NCBI GenBank assembly: GCA_025618425.1
Contig: CM046844.1
Span: 18,344,324 to 18,408,323, forward strand
Source of the DNA: Heliocidaris tuberculata
Taxonomy: Eukaryota > Echinodermata > Echinoidea > Camarodonta > Echinometridae
Length of the DNA stretch: 64,000 bases
Reading direction: 5' to 3'
The notes below the pieces were generated by a model. It saw nothing but the letters and a program-made list of their open reading frames with translations. It did no database searches and was not told the DNA's origin. Of this stretch, positions 52,961-64,000 are shown in pieces. Position 1 is the stretch's first letter. The number at the start of each line of letters is the position of its first letter. A program made the translations under genes and the position numbers.

Positions 52961-54990
52961 TTTGTAGCCGAAAACAACTTTGGGCAATTTGTATAGTTTG
53001 AATAAATCCGAATGTGTTGTTCATCTTGTATGCTGAAATTGTAAGGAGATCACGTGGGATCACTAATTTACTATGTATATATATATATATATATATCCAC
53101 GAAGTAAACTTATTAAAGATGTTTCTAAAGTATGATGGGAAGGAAATAATTTTTTTTTAATTCATTATATAATATGGACGGTTATTTTGTGCCAATGACA
53201 TGTTATGTTGTGATCTTTGCAAACATAGTTAAAACTTAATAATCAGCTTGTCAATTTCACTGATTAGTCATCCATAGTTCTACCTACATTTTAACCAGTA
53301 GAAAGCGGTGTTACTTTTAACGAAGGTCGACTCCAAAGAAGTGAGTTGTGTAAGTGAATTAATCAAATGAAAAAGACAAATGAAAGAAAAAAGAAAGAAA
53401 AAAAATTATGTTAATATGTAACTGATTCCTCAATTTCATTCTGTGGCCGTGTTTATATATGAACATTTTTTTTAATGTGACAAGAGTACATTAATCGGCT
53501 TTGAATCAAGAGGTTTGCTTTCGGATCTCCACAAATTCACTTGGTCTTATTCAACCAACAAAACAGTCAATCAATCAATCGATCTACCACCCATTAATCT
53601 CTCAATCAACCAATCAATAATCAGTCAATCAATCAACCAATCAAACAATAAATCATTCAGTTCATCAATCATTGAATAAATCACTCAAGGGACGAATCGT
53701 CCAATTAATCTATCGATTAATTTATCCAATCAATCAATCAATAATTTCAGACACAAACCAATTAAAGTACGCCGATTATAATCAACAATACAAGTGCATC
53801 GACTACATTCGTGACATATGTCTTCACATTCAATTGTTGGCACGCTAATAACACGCGAAGAGTAAAGTTATATCGTTTTACCTAACATTTATTCAGATAT
53901 CAGTTTTGGTTTCCTCCAGGACAGCTCTATAGAAATAAAAAAATATTTTGGTGTTTCATGTCGTCAAATTCGTTTTACTTAAAGTTCCTTTTTCTCAAAA
54001 AGTTAACATTGCATTTTCTTCCTAGTTTGACAATGACAACTGTATGAGGTGTCTCGTTTAAGAACACTTATAATAATGGTAGAAATTTTCTGTTATAGAG
54101 ATTAGAGAATTCATTAGAATCATTTTCAGTAACCACGTAGACAGCACATTAAGAAGTATAACCACAACATTTCCAGTTGAACATTTTCGTACCTTAATTC
54201 ATCATAATTACATGAATCATTTCATCATGTACGAGAATGGATAATTTTCCTAAAAACAACGTGTAGCGCCGGAACGGTTATAAGGATGGGATGAAATCTT
54301 TCAAGCTACTATCCTAGCTAATTTTTCATTCCATTAAATGACAATATCCACTTTAAGAGGTAATATCAGACATATGAACTGTGAACGATTACGATTTTTA
54401 CGTTGATACAAGTAAAGAAATTAGGTATTCTCATTATTTTAAGTTACAATGCCAAGGAGCAAGTTTGATAGAACTCGTAAAATTTGATATGTGTTTGGAA
54501 GAATATTCAAAAGTTCAAACAAATGTATAGTAACCTCAATGTATGTATATAAAGAAGTTTGAAAACGAACATTGTCGTTGAAATGTTTGTACAGATAAAA
54601 TGTGACACACCTCAGAAACACATTTCAGGAAGACGAAAAATAAGTACCCCGATCATTCCGATATAGAGGTAGTATTATAACACAAGTGAAAAGGAAAACA
54701 TTTATAATGAGAACGTATCCGTTTATCATGAAACTTGAAAATTCTGTCTAGAATTGCTTTCCACATATTCATTGATATGATTACGTGAGTATCGTGGAAT
54801 GAAAAACCAAAAGGAAAATCTGATATGAAAATCAAAAGATAGGCAAATGAAATATGTATGAACAAAATAAACAGATCCTTTCTATATATGTACACATATT
54901 GAATCGAGTTACCGGGAACAGATCAGCGTACTCATTAAAGCCCGTCATGTTTCATATGGATTGATTTCATGTAACATGTCACATGGTCTC
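52961..54990. other. Intergenic; no gene seen
   Basis: A (TA)n run at 53079-53096 and a degenerate (AATC)n tract at 53565-53750 are the only clear repeats. The part adjoining 54990 would hold the 3' UTR of the next gene; no canonical minus-strand AATAAA was found close to the stop. Confidence 0.4.
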
Positions 54991-54992
54991 AT

Positions 54993-57443
54993 TTACATGG
55001 AAGGTTGGGTTGGAGCAGGGTCAAGAGGTGCATTTTGCCCTGCGCTAACACACTGACCGATGGCCGCAGACGCACCATATTGCGAAACGCCGCAGCTGGC
55101 TGCAGAGCGCGCCAGAAAACTCAAGTAAGCCCCTTTACCTTGCCAACAAGAAAGCTGTTTCCCGCATTCTGTAGCCCACGATTCCATAATAGCGGCCAGT
55201 GGTTGTTCACTGGCAGTTTGGGTACGTCGCAGCCAGGGGCAGATGGCAGCTAGTTTGCCGAATATGCAAGATCCCATTGAATCCTGGAAGTTCTGACATT
55301 GCGGGGCGCTGAGGGCCAGTTGGTCGGCAGTTGGAACTTCAGCAACAGGTCCACACTGTCCGCCTTGTTGATTGAAGACACCGACTCCGTTGACTAGGCC
55401 CTGGCGTTTTCGTTGCCAGGTGGTCATGTTTGCGATCTGTTTGCATGTGTCACAGACACGGTTTACACTGATGCCAGCTTGCTGAAGTTGACCCAAGAGA
55501 TTTGTGAATGTAGTATCACCCAAGAGTGCGCTGAAGAGGGCCAATTTGCTTTCCTCAACGTATCCAAGAACCACCTCCGTGTTCGCAAGGCCTCCCCGAC
55601 TTTTCTTTGTAAGGAGACTCCGGAGAGCATGTTCAGATGGCATATACCACGAGAAGAGATGAACCTTCTTCGGGGTCTGTTGATATCGTTGAACCATTCC
55701 TGGTAGATCACGAAGGACAGCGGATGCGGGATCCTGACCATAAGTCTCCATACCCCCACGGAACGCAATGTTGACAGGAGTTCGCCCGGTAGTACGTCCG
55801 TTCTTTGGTACATTGCAAGGATCAAGGGCTTGTTTCATTCCTGCGTAGTCTAGTGCGAGCACAGCGAGATCTTTCTTTCCCGAAATTCCGTTCGCACCTA
55901 GGAATCCACCGCAGAGATGTTTGTCCATGTAGGTATTATCCAGTGCATCAGTTTCTTCAGGTGTCAAAGGAGCCTCTGTAGCTTGCGCTAAAGGAGCAGG
56001 TGCAAAGGCAATGTTTGGCTCATTTGGGGCACCGAAGGAACTTCCAATGCTCTGTCCTAAGCCTTCAGTACCAGAAGAAGATGGCGATGTGCTGGTTGAG
56101 CCTTGCGAAGCACTAGCTGTACCTTGGGAATTAGCCGCCCCAGTTGCTCCGGTTCCTCCGGTTCCTCCATTTGGAGCTCCATTTCCTGCCCCACTAGCTG
56201 TTCCATTTGCTTCCCCACTTGGTGCTCCATTTGGTGCTCCATTTGGTACTCCATTTGGTGCCCCGTTTGGTGCTCCATTTGGGACTCCATTTGCTGCTCC
56301 ATCTGGGGCTCCATTTGCTCCACCATTTGGAGCTCCAATTGCTCCTCCATTTGGGGCTCCATTTGCTGCTCCGTTTGGGGCTCCATTTACTCCACCATTT
56401 GCTGATCCATTTGCTGCTCCTATATTTCCTCCCCCAGGTATTTCTCCTGGGGTACCTTCTGCTCCACCTGTTGCTCCCGTTGCTCCACCGGGTACTCCGT
56501 TTGATCCTCCGGAGGGTCCTTGATAACTCCCATATGAAGAACCTCCCATGCTGGTAGACCCACCAGAACCGCCAAATCCCCCAGTTGGATCAAAAAATGA
56601 CCCACCATTAGATCCACTCATTGACGGCCCAAATTGGCTCCCTCCTGCGCTAAATGATGTTCCTGCACTTCCACCTAGACCTCCAAATCCTTCTCCAGCT
56701 CCCTCTCCGCCCTCTGCCGCTTCACCCTGCATTTCCTCCCTTGCCTCAGCCTCAGCTTCTGCAGCTTCTGCTTGTCGTTCCGCCAAATCCTCTGCAGCTT
56801 CAGCCTCAGCCTCCGAAGCTTCTGCTTGTTGTTCCGCCAACTCCTCTGCAGCTTCTGCCTCTTGTTCTTGCATTTCCTCCAATTCTTCGGCATCCTGTTC
56901 CTGCTGCATTTCCTGCAATGCTTCGCCTTGATGCTCTGCCTCAGCCTCCGCAGCTTCTGCCTCTTGTTCTTGCATTTCCTGCAATTCTTCTGCATCCTGT
57001 TCCTGCTGCATTTCCTGCAATGCTTCGCCTTGATGCTCAGCCTCAGCCTCTGCAGCTTCGGCCTCTTGTTCAGCGAGTTCCTGTGCTGCCAATATATCTT
57101 GCTGCGCAGCTTCGGCTTGCTGTTCTTGCAACCGCTGAGCAGCTTCTGCTTCTCGTTCTGCAGCTTCTGCCTGTTGTTCAAGCAATTCCTGTTGAGCTTC
57201 TTCTTGTTGCTCTCGCAACTCTGCTGCGGCTTCGGCCTCTCGCTCTTCTGCCTCCGCCATTCTCTCTCGCATCTCTTGCGCAGCCTCTGGATCCTGTTGT
57301 TGGAACCATTGATTGTTTGGGCGGAACTGTTGCTGCCTCATGCCCTTTCGCTTGATGGCTTGTCCTCTCCACCATGGTCTTTGGCAAGTGGCAGGGGCGA
57401 TGATCGCCACGAGAACGAGAGCAAGGACGATTGTCACACGCAT
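54993..57443 (-). CDS. Secreted 816-aa coiled-coil, Gly/Asn-repeat, Cys-rich protein (unrecognised family)
   Basis: One uninterrupted coding exon starting at the ATG at 57443 and ending TAA at 54993. Residues 1-20 are a signal peptide (VTIVLALVLVAIIAPATC), then a basic/aromatic stretch QRPWWRGQAIKRKG. Residues 52-245 are a Glu/Ala/Gln-rich probable coiled coil containing a 34-residue tandem duplication (127-160, 161-194). Residues 245-335 are Gly/Ser-rich; 340-428 are GAPNG/GAANG repeats; 429-465 are Ser/Thr-rich. Residues 500-816 form a compact-looking domain with 12 cysteines (CGGF, VCDTC, CIFG, AICPW, ECG, SCW and others), one sequon (NMT) and VHLFSWYMPS. Modular secreted proteins with low-complexity repeats and a globular end are typical of extracellular matrix, biomineral, adhesive or cuticle proteins, but no known family was recognised. 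The long antisense frames are composition artefacts. Confidence 0.82.
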   Translation of the reverse strand: MRVTIVLALVLVAIIAPATCQRPWWRGQAIKRKGMRQQQFRPNNQWFQQQDPEAAQEMRERMAEAEEREAEAAAELREQQEEAQQELLEQQAEAAEREAEAAQRLQEQQAEAAQQDILAAQELAEQEAEAAEAEAEHQGEALQEMQQEQDAEELQEMQEQEAEAAEAEAEHQGEALQEMQQEQDAEELEEMQEQEAEAAEELAEQQAEASEAEAEAAEDLAERQAEAAEAEAEAREEMQGEAAEGGEGAGEGFGGLGGSAGTSFSAGGSQFGPSMSGSNGGSFFDPTGGFGGSGGSTSMGGSSYGSYQGPSGGSNGVPGGATGATGGAEGTPGEIPGGGNIGAANGSANGGVNGAPNGAANGAPNGGAIGAPNGGANGAPDGAANGVPNGAPNGAPNGVPNGAPNGAPSGEANGTASGAGNGAPNGGTGGTGATGAANSQGTASASQGSTSTSPSSSGTEGLGQSIGSSFGAPNEPNIAFAPAPLAQATEAPLTPEETDALDNTYMDKHLCGGFLGANGISGKKDLAVLALDYAGMKQALDPCNVPKNGRTTGRTPVNIAFRGGMETYGQDPASAVLRDLPGMVQRYQQTPKKVHLFSWYMPSEHALRSLLTKKSRGGLANTEVVLGYVEESKLALFSALLGDTTFTNLLGQLQQAGISVNRVCDTCKQIANMTTWQRKRQGLVNGVGVFNQQGGQCGPVAEVPTADQLALSAPQCQNFQDSMGSCIFGKLAAICPWLRRTQTASEQPLAAIMESWATECGKQLSCWQGKGAYLSFLARSAASCGVSQYGASAAIGQCVSAGQNAPLDPAPTQPSM
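56862..57065 (-). repeat. 102-bp in-frame tandem duplication within the coiled-coil region
   Basis: Two adjacent copies encode EAEAAEAEAEHQGEALQEMQ and the following 14 residues. They differ at only a few bases, so the coiled coil was lengthened recently by a 34-codon step. Confidence 0.8.
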
Positions 57444-58805
57444 CTTTGTCTGAAAGACCTGTAAATATGAAGAAATATAAGAATAGAATTAATGATGGGA
57501 GGAATCATTAGCAATATAACATGTATTGTGTAATATAAGAAGCAAAATAAAAGCATTAACAGTAAGTCTTGGCAAAGAAGGGGAAAGGGGAAGAAAAGAG
57601 CAATGGATAAACGATATGGCAACAGGAGAAAGAAATAATAAAAGATTCGAATTTTTTTGTATTTTGGTATAAACCTAAATATAAAATCGTCGATAACGGC
57701 TGAATACATAGTCTAAATAATTAAGACTTTAATCGTATAAAGCAGTGATCTTTTGAGGATTTCCGGGAAAACGAAACCCTAAAACAAAAGGTTATTGCGA
57801 CCAACTTTGTGCTGCAAGATCGTAATTATATATTTTCCATAAAGTGGAAGTATTTTGCTTTCAGATGGTACATTGATGGCATTCCTACCGTCCTACGTAC
57901 ATTATTTACCGAGTCGCATCAGTTTGAAAATGACATGTAAAAACACACTTGTGCCAGATATGGCTGAAACCGTGAAAATGTTAGGATCACATGCAAACAT
58001 GAGGCGAAGGAATCATAAAGTTTTAAACCCCAATGATAATATTGCTTCCATCTGGTTCTTTTATTAATGAGGGTAAGGATGATTCCCTCATCATGTTGAA
58101 ATAAAATATGGTTAACTTTTTATTGATGGTGGGGGTAAAGAAATGGCTTATTTTTGTACTGACGTGGTTCACAATGAACACTGATTTTTGCATTGTTCAG
58201 AACTGCAACTTCTTTAAAGAACAAAGCAGACAGCAAGATGATATTTTCATTAGAGGAATTAAAGTAAGGGGCACTTTCTCTCGTCATCAAATGGTAAAGT
58301 ATTGATAAAGGGCACTTACGGCAGGAAAAATATCAGATTGTGGCAAATTTCTACTTCAGGATGGGGACATTTCCCGTCACAAGAGGGGCACTTTTTCATT
58401 GCTCAATGAATATTTATTGATTTGGGAAAATCCAAGGGTGTACGCCCCTACCACCCTTTGCAACTGGCATTACCCCTTGTTCTATGAAAATTCCGGTTTA
58501 ATGCATATCATCACACAATTGGGGATCTTTGGTGTCATATAAAGCTTACATTTCTTTCACGGAAGGTACGTCATGATCGCATGTGATATTAAAGTTTTCA
58601 TGGATCATACCAAATTTGGCACAAATGGATTTTTAAACACCACTTTCAAAACAATGTTGCTCAGTGAAGAATGTATCGATTTAATGCCATCAATGTATCA
58701 TTTGAAAGCAAATTACTTCTAGTTCATGAAAAACAAATTATATTTATACAACTCAAAGTTTGTTCACAATAAGGCTTCGTTTTAGGGTTTCGTGATTTTT
58801 TTTTT

Positions 58806-58820
58806 CTGGGACGCACTGTA
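58806..58820. repeat. Solo mariner-type terminus
   Basis: CTGGGACGCACTGTA matches the right terminus of the element at 48645-48664. No partner terminus was found nearby, so this is a truncated copy. Confidence 0.5.
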
Positions 58821-59826
58821 TATTCTTTTCAAGGTCGTATATTCGTTTATGCTTTAAATGTATAATACTGTCTTAACAAATGAAATCAGATCAAGTGAAG
58901 GCGATGAATGGCCTTTTACCGAGGGAGCACACATCGCCAAACTCCTTCAGTTGACCCCCGTCACTCTTAAGCTTTTATTTGAAAAACAGTGACTTTTAAA
59001 TTAGTGACTTAAGATATCTGATGGGTTATCGAGAGTGATGAGCATGATGAGAGAGGAGGGATATAGAAATGAGGGATGATTTAGAGTCACAATGAAAAAT
59101 ATGTATTTCTTGAATTCCGGGCAATCAAGTATCATAAATCAGTTAGATCATGTAGATGAGTTAGCCCTATCGGGCAACTTGATATTTTGATAAGCGTTTT
59201 TAGCCCTGCATCATACTGGGAAAAAAATCACTCAATCCCAAGTGAAAATGAAAATGAAAATATTTGCATTTTACATAAATTTATTTCAAAAAGTCTTGAA
59301 AAACATCTTGGAAAAACATCTTGGAAAAATATCTTGGAAAGTTTATCAATTTAATTTGATTGTATATTTATTTTTGAAAATCTGTCTTAAGTTGAATTGA
59401 ACAATCTTTTTACAGATAAAGATGGAAAGACAACCTCTGCCAAATTTGACACCGAAAACGCATATTCTAAAGCTGTATTAACGACATCACAATTAAATTG
59501 ATATATTCAATAATTTTTTACTTGAGATCTACGAATGAGAAAAATACAACACGAGTTGGGGCTTGATTTTGAATAAAATCAGTAATCACTTGTAAAGCTC
59601 CAAGAAAATGATTTCAATCATTTAAAAATCGGGGAATAACATCCAAAGCAACGTTTAAAATTTCTATCTAATTAAAAAACCACAGAATTAACAAAATATC
59701 TTTAACCCGAATTAACATTTGAAAGGTGAGAGAAGGGCACTTCTACTTAAACAAGGAAAGAAGTCATAACGCATTATCGTGTCACATCGTGTTCTAAAAG
59801 TTGGTTAGAAGGTTCGTATACTCCTC

Positions 59827-60990
59827 GGGCCCCGTCTTCATGCTCTTTAAGAATTGCGATTGATCCGAATCGATCGCAGCTTAACGAACTTAACTACGAT
59901 CTGACTATATATGACTGCCAAAAGTAAAGGGAAATTGGAATAGAATTGTGTCGAAATAAATACTTCCTGATTGAGGTGCACATTGTTTTAAAGTGTACTA
60001 TCGAAATTACCATGATTACTGGGGTGTTCCAGCAGAAATAGGGCTGAATCCGCAACAAATCGGTTGGCAGAGTAAGGCCACCGCACACCTTACGATCGGT
60101 CTGCGATCCAATTTCAGAAGAAAATGTAATATCATTTGACAAATCATTTAAAAACGAAAAAATATTTTTGATTGAGGGTCTGAATAGTCATACAGATAGC
60201 AAAATCGATAATATGGCCTTTGCCGAGTTTTCTAGTCGTCGGAATGGCCAAATCGGCCCCGAGTCGTAGTGACGTCACAAAAATCGCACGACTGCCTACG
60301 ATTTGAATCTAATCTTGTTCTTATTCCCTGTAGAAAGCTGACAGCTCACCCAAACCCTGTGTTTAGTATTCATATTACTTTTCAGAACCTGAATATGGTA
60401 GATTTCATTTGTTAGAATGCCAATATTTAATGCCACAGCGATTTATTTCACAAATCGGATCGCAGACCGATCGTAAGGTGTGCGGTGGCCTTGATGCCAC
60501 TATAATACGATTCGCAGCCGATTTGGGCCTTTTCTCTGACCGAGACATAGGTGTACGAGGCAACCATCTCGGGCAGTGATGTGGCCGAATATCCTCACAT
60601 TTGGGCAGAAAGGCGCCCGATTATGTTTTTTTCTTTGATATCTTATCCTAAATTTTCCCCATAATAATTGGTCGCGGTTTTTTTCTCTCTCGCTCGCTTC
60701 ACTAGAATCTAGAAAATGGAAAGTTGATATTCGGGCTAGAGGCGTCAGCCCCTCTCGCGAAAATGTGCCCATACGTCTATAGGACTTAGAGGTTTATAGT
60801 ATCCTACAAATTATACTATTTGTGTGAACATTCAGGACCTCAACCCCCAATTTTTTCCTATTGTAATTTCTTTCAAAATTCAGTCGTATATAGTCAGATC
60901 TGTGATGGCCGTAAGAATGGGCAAGTATAAGTTTGCGATTGATTGGAGGACTTGAAATTGCTTCGGATCAAGCGCAACATTATATAAGAC
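59827..60990. mobile_element. Outer foldback element enclosing another MITE
   Basis: The left side (TTGCGATTGATCCGAATCG, GATCTGACTATATATGACTG) is matched in inverted form on the right (CAGTCGTATATAGTCAGATC, GTTTGCGATTGATTGGAGG, GCTTCGGATCAAGCGC). Boundaries are approximate. Confidence 0.45.
60074..60492. mobile_element. 419-bp MITE with 36-bp inverted ends
   Basis: AAGGCCACCGCACACCTTAC...GGTCTGCGATCC at 60074 is repeated in exact inverse at 60457-60492. The interior has CpG-rich words (GTAGTGACGTCAC, GATTTGAATC). A target duplication is not evident. Confidence 0.8.
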
Positions 60991-61140
60991 CAGAGAATCG
61001 TTTCATCAAGTGTTTTGTCAATGATTTTTACCGACAAATTTGCTTTCAGCCTATCAGATGCAGGGATTTCAGTAGCTTATAACAGTTATTGCAACTTGTC
61101 ATTGATGACAAGTTTTATGAAACAGGGCCCTGGGGTGTTT

Positions 61141-61443
61141 CATAAAGCTGTTCGTAAAGTTACGCTTGACTTTACGAATGACTTAAATATGACAGGCCAA
61201 ATGGGATGATCGATCATTTTAACCGCATTAACTAAAGTTGAACTGTGCAGATGTAGATTAACATTCTTACTATAACAAACACTTTTAATGCAATTTTTTT
61301 GCCATAATTTAATTGAAGTTATTGGAAATACAGTCACACTTTTTTTTAAATATCAGGAAAAAATACTTTGGGCATCCTATCTAGCACTTCATAATTATGC
61401 AAGCTGTTCGTATGTCACGATTAACTTTGCGAACAGCTTTATG
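61141..61443. mobile_element. MITE with CATAAAGCTGTTCG ends
   Basis: CATAAAGCTGTTCGTAAAGTTA (61141) and TAACTTTGCGAACAGCTTTATG (to 61443) are inverted. A hairpin AACTTGTCATTGATGACAAGTT lies just upstream at 61093-61114. Confidence 0.7.
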
Positions 61444-62843
61444 ACCCCCCCCCCCCTCCCATGGAGGTATACCCTTAATCTGAAAATCAAACAATGTTCA
61501 CTGAATGCATATCTGATGCGTTAATACGAAAGTTTGTTTTATGATTTATTTCAAATATACAGTTCTAATTCGGCTCCTTTAATTAGGACATTTTGAAAGA
61601 AAAGGTTTTGGAATATCATTTCACTAGATATAATACATTCCAAGAAAATAAATCGTCGTAAAATAATCAGCGTCATAACGTTAGGGCAAAACCCTTACAG
61701 CTGAGGTCGAACCTTTACACAAATTAAGTTAAAGTTTGCAAAGCCCATTAAACTTCGCGACGGTTTACACATATTAAAACGTTTTACAGATATCATAAAG
61801 TTTATATTGTAATAACAATATACTTTTTTATGCTTACAGTAATCTGAATTTGAATGCACGGTTAGTATCATGTTATCTTTGTTAATAGTTCTTCTTCTAT
61901 CTTGTGAAAATTGAAGTTCATTATGCTATTTTAGAAATAAAACAACTAGTAATATTGCGCCGAGAACATATAGTATTCTAAAGAGTTGAATAGAAGAACA
62001 AAAAGAACAGTTTACTAATGCATGTAAATTTAAGCGTTTCTTCCAGGCAACAAATTGCAACTGCGGAAAAATATTTATATTTACTTCACCTGTTAGGCAC
62101 AATGATCTATAAGGTTGTTGCTATATGAGTCAAGCTTCATACAAGCTTTCAGGTCGTTAAATACAACCTGTGATTTTGTCAATTTAATACAATAGCAAGC
62201 TATAATCTACTTGGATGAGAAAATGGAAAGTTATTATGCATTAATTAACCCTACAATAAAATGATATACAATGTACATCATCTATTAAAAAGAGAGACTT
62301 ACCCTGATATATGTAAACAATTATGTGAACATTCGCAATTGCATGAACTGTGATTTATTTCAACTTAAAACACAAAGAGAAATTATAACCAGCTTGAAAC
62401 CAAGTGCAAACTATATTTTCATGTTAGCATTTCAGATACATGTGACGATGAATGTAGTTCAATTCAGTTCAGATTATTTTGATATTTCAGAAAGAGAAAT
62501 ACATGCAAATACATTTAACAAAAAAAACTATAGGCCCTACAAAATAAAAATACTATAAATCATCAGTATCTTAATAACAGTAACCAAAGTGTCGCGTCAT
62601 TGCTAAAAAGTGATTGTATTTAAGATCGCTTTGAAAATGTATTTCTTTATTTTTCAAATGCCTGTGCATGTATACTACAAACTAGAACAACAATTCAAAA
62701 TTATGTCAGTTCATGATAGAAGTACAAGTTCTGCTACAAATTATTTGGGGATGAAAACTGAATATCGATATTGTAAAGACATAGAAAATTTGAAACAAAG
62801 TCATGCATGAAACATACATTAAAATAAACATATATACACTTAC

Positions 62844-62935
62844 CTTAGACTTGAGGAGAGAAAAAAGAAGAAGTTAGGGTTAAAAGAAAAAAACAAAGAG
62901 GACCCTCTGGTTCGACAGGGGAACAGCGAAATAGG
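62844..62935 (-). other. Predicted non-coding first exon of the secreted coiled-coil gene
   Basis: It runs from a start near 62935 (context AACAATCATCC on the minus strand) to the donor at 62844. It is pyrimidine-rich in its second half (TTTTTTTCTTTTAACCCTAA, CTTCTTCTTTTTTCTCTCC). Confidence 0.5.
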
Positions 62936-62954
62936 ATGATTGTTAAGTCCCGTC

Positions 62955-62962
62955 TATTTATA
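62955..62962 (-). promoter_or_regulatory. TATA box of the secreted coiled-coil gene
   Basis: Minus strand TATAAATA followed by GACGGGAC, about 27 bases before the inferred start. A strong TATA box with a downstream consensus donor supports this as a tightly regulated promoter, as is common for highly expressed secreted proteins. Confidence 0.6.
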
Positions 62963-63146
62963 TTCATGCCATTATTATCCTCCCCATCTCAGCCCCCTCC
63001 GCTTATCAGGTTCACGCAAGAGAAGTTGAATAATCTCAAGGTAAATGGCGCGGTTGGCTGAACCAGTTGATTGACGTAGAGGTGCGTCACCACTCTCTTC
63101 CAAAACATACATGTACCTCTATACTTCTTTCATATATATATATATC

Positions 63147-63267
63147 CAGGGTGGATCCAGAAATCTCTGGCAGAAGGGGGGGGGGGGGAGCACATGTCCG
63201 AAAACTCTTTGACAAGCCTTCAGGTGCAATGGGGGGGGGGGGGGGAGGGGTCCCCCAGATCCGCCAC
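63147..63267. mobile_element. Short MITE of the GGATCCAG family with two poly-G runs
   Basis: Ends AGGGTGGATCCAG (63147) and CCAGATCCGCCAC (to 63267), with G14-like runs in the interior. Related to 31543-31759. Confidence 0.6.
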
Positions 63268-64000
63268 AGATATTTTTAAATAAAATGATGGCGAAGTGAT
63301 GGAAGCCATCGCTCTGATAAATTGCGATTATATACAGAACCCCCTGCAGGAATTGTGATGTTTTTTTAAGCAAGCAAGGAGCAGTTTATTACATCATATA
63401 AATTCATCAAAGAATTTCTTTTATTTCATATGCAGAAGCGCCGATCAAAATCCAGGATGTATAACTTTTTTATTTTGGAAAACAGGGGCATTTGATCAAA
63501 ATAGAATAACAACCCGCTGATTAGATCCAATATACATTCAGAAAATAATTGCCCCCCAAACGATGCTATTTTTCATGTAGCCTTGAATGTTTATATTTTT
63601 ATCCTTTTTTATTTTTGTATGGGTTACCTTTCATTTTTATGATTACCTTTTATTTTTATGATTAGAAATTAATCATTGAGCGTACATGATTATTATTATT
63701 TCTAAGGAATATGGAAGGCATTTTTTTAATGAAAAAAAAAATATAGAAGGGCAAATCGAAAATGACTACGATAGCGGACCCCACGACCCCACTTTCTGAT
63801 AAATACTTGGCATACCCTACAGTTAAACATCGGACTGAACTTTCTATAACAGGTTGGATCTTTCATCTCGAATGATGATTTTCTGATTACTACGGAAGCC
63901 GGGACTAAAACATGTTACCTAATAAGGTATCTACAGAAGGGGACCTGGTGCGTCGAATCTTGAACTTCAACTTCAAGAGGTGGAGAGAGAGAGAGACAGA
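63268..64000. other. No gene seen
   Basis: AT-rich sequence with (TTTTTATGATTA) phrases near 63600-63660 and a (GA)n run at the very end (63980-64000). Confidence 0.4.

Larger units (their letters stand above)
57459..62843 (-). other. Predicted 5' UTR intron of the secreted coiled-coil gene
   Basis: On the minus strand a donor CTAAG/GTAAGTG lies at 62843 and an acceptor CATATTTACAG at 57459, 15 bases before the start codon; a second possible AG lies at 57450. The intron of about 5.4 kb holds MITE sequences (see 58806-61443) and otherwise AT-rich DNA with no other exon. Confidence 0.55.

Noticed and set aside
56011..56523. Plus-strand Pro/Ala-rich ORF
   Set aside because: Complement of the Gly/Asn repeat block; no start or splice context.
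56654..57464. Long plus-strand ORFs opposite the coiled-coil gene
   Set aside because: They are Leu/Ser/Pro-rich shadows of the E/A/Q codons; only the minus frame has a signal peptide, sensible domains and a promoter.
1..64000. tRNA or rRNA genes
   Set aside because: No cloverleaf with T-loop GGTTCRA and matching acceptor stem, and no rRNA core sequence, was found by eye; a tRNAscan run would be decisive.

Overview
This window looks like nuclear DNA of a marine invertebrate deuterostome, most likely an echinoderm and probably a sea urchin. That is an inference from style: long introns, AT-rich sequence with many poly-G/poly-C runs, dispersed (AATC)n and 'CTCGCTCG' repeats, Tx1-like and CR1-like LINEs, Tc1/mariner and Harbinger elements, and foldback MITEs ending in 'TTGCATAAAA' arms. 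No species-diagnostic gene was found. No rRNA, tRNA or CRISPR array was seen.

Layout. 1-5,000: a complete PIF/Harbinger transposon (213-4795, TAA target duplication) with an intact 429-aa DDE transposase. 5,000-16,500: LINE remnants, a decaying minisatellite (8.7-10.4 kb, with an inverted piece at 12.5 kb), small MITEs, and a 71-bp repeat pair resembling splice acceptors. 16,500-49,900: one plus-strand host gene of four coding exons (16567-16696, 22913-23040, 40178-40499, 49676-49881). They join in frame to a 261-aa secreted protein that begins a fibrinogen-like domain. Its introns are almost entirely mobile DNA: a 5.3-kb near-palindrome with a dead Tc1 in its centre (intron 1); a pair of roughly 1-kb inverted repeats 12 kb apart enclosing a captured RecQ helicase exon, LINE tails and satellites, followed by a cluster of foldbacks and a Crypton-like recombinase fragment (intron 2); and a 723-bp tandem duplication that copied the end of exon 3, then a full-length Tx1/L1-like LINE sitting inside a mariner-type element (intron 3).

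50,000-64,000: another broken LINE, then a second host gene on the minus strand. It has one coding exon (54993-57443), a long intron in its 5' UTR, and a TATA-box promoter near 62.96 kb. It encodes an 816-aa secreted protein: a Glu/Ala/Gln coiled coil, a Gly-rich stretch, a block of GAPNG-like repeats and a cysteine-rich C-terminal domain that I do not recognise. It is the strongest candidate for an undescribed host protein.

The two host genes are convergent (plus strand ending at 49.88 kb, minus strand ending at 54.99 kb). Nothing in the sequence shows that they act together. The rest of the window is a layered record of transposition in which several insertions can be ordered from their nesting.
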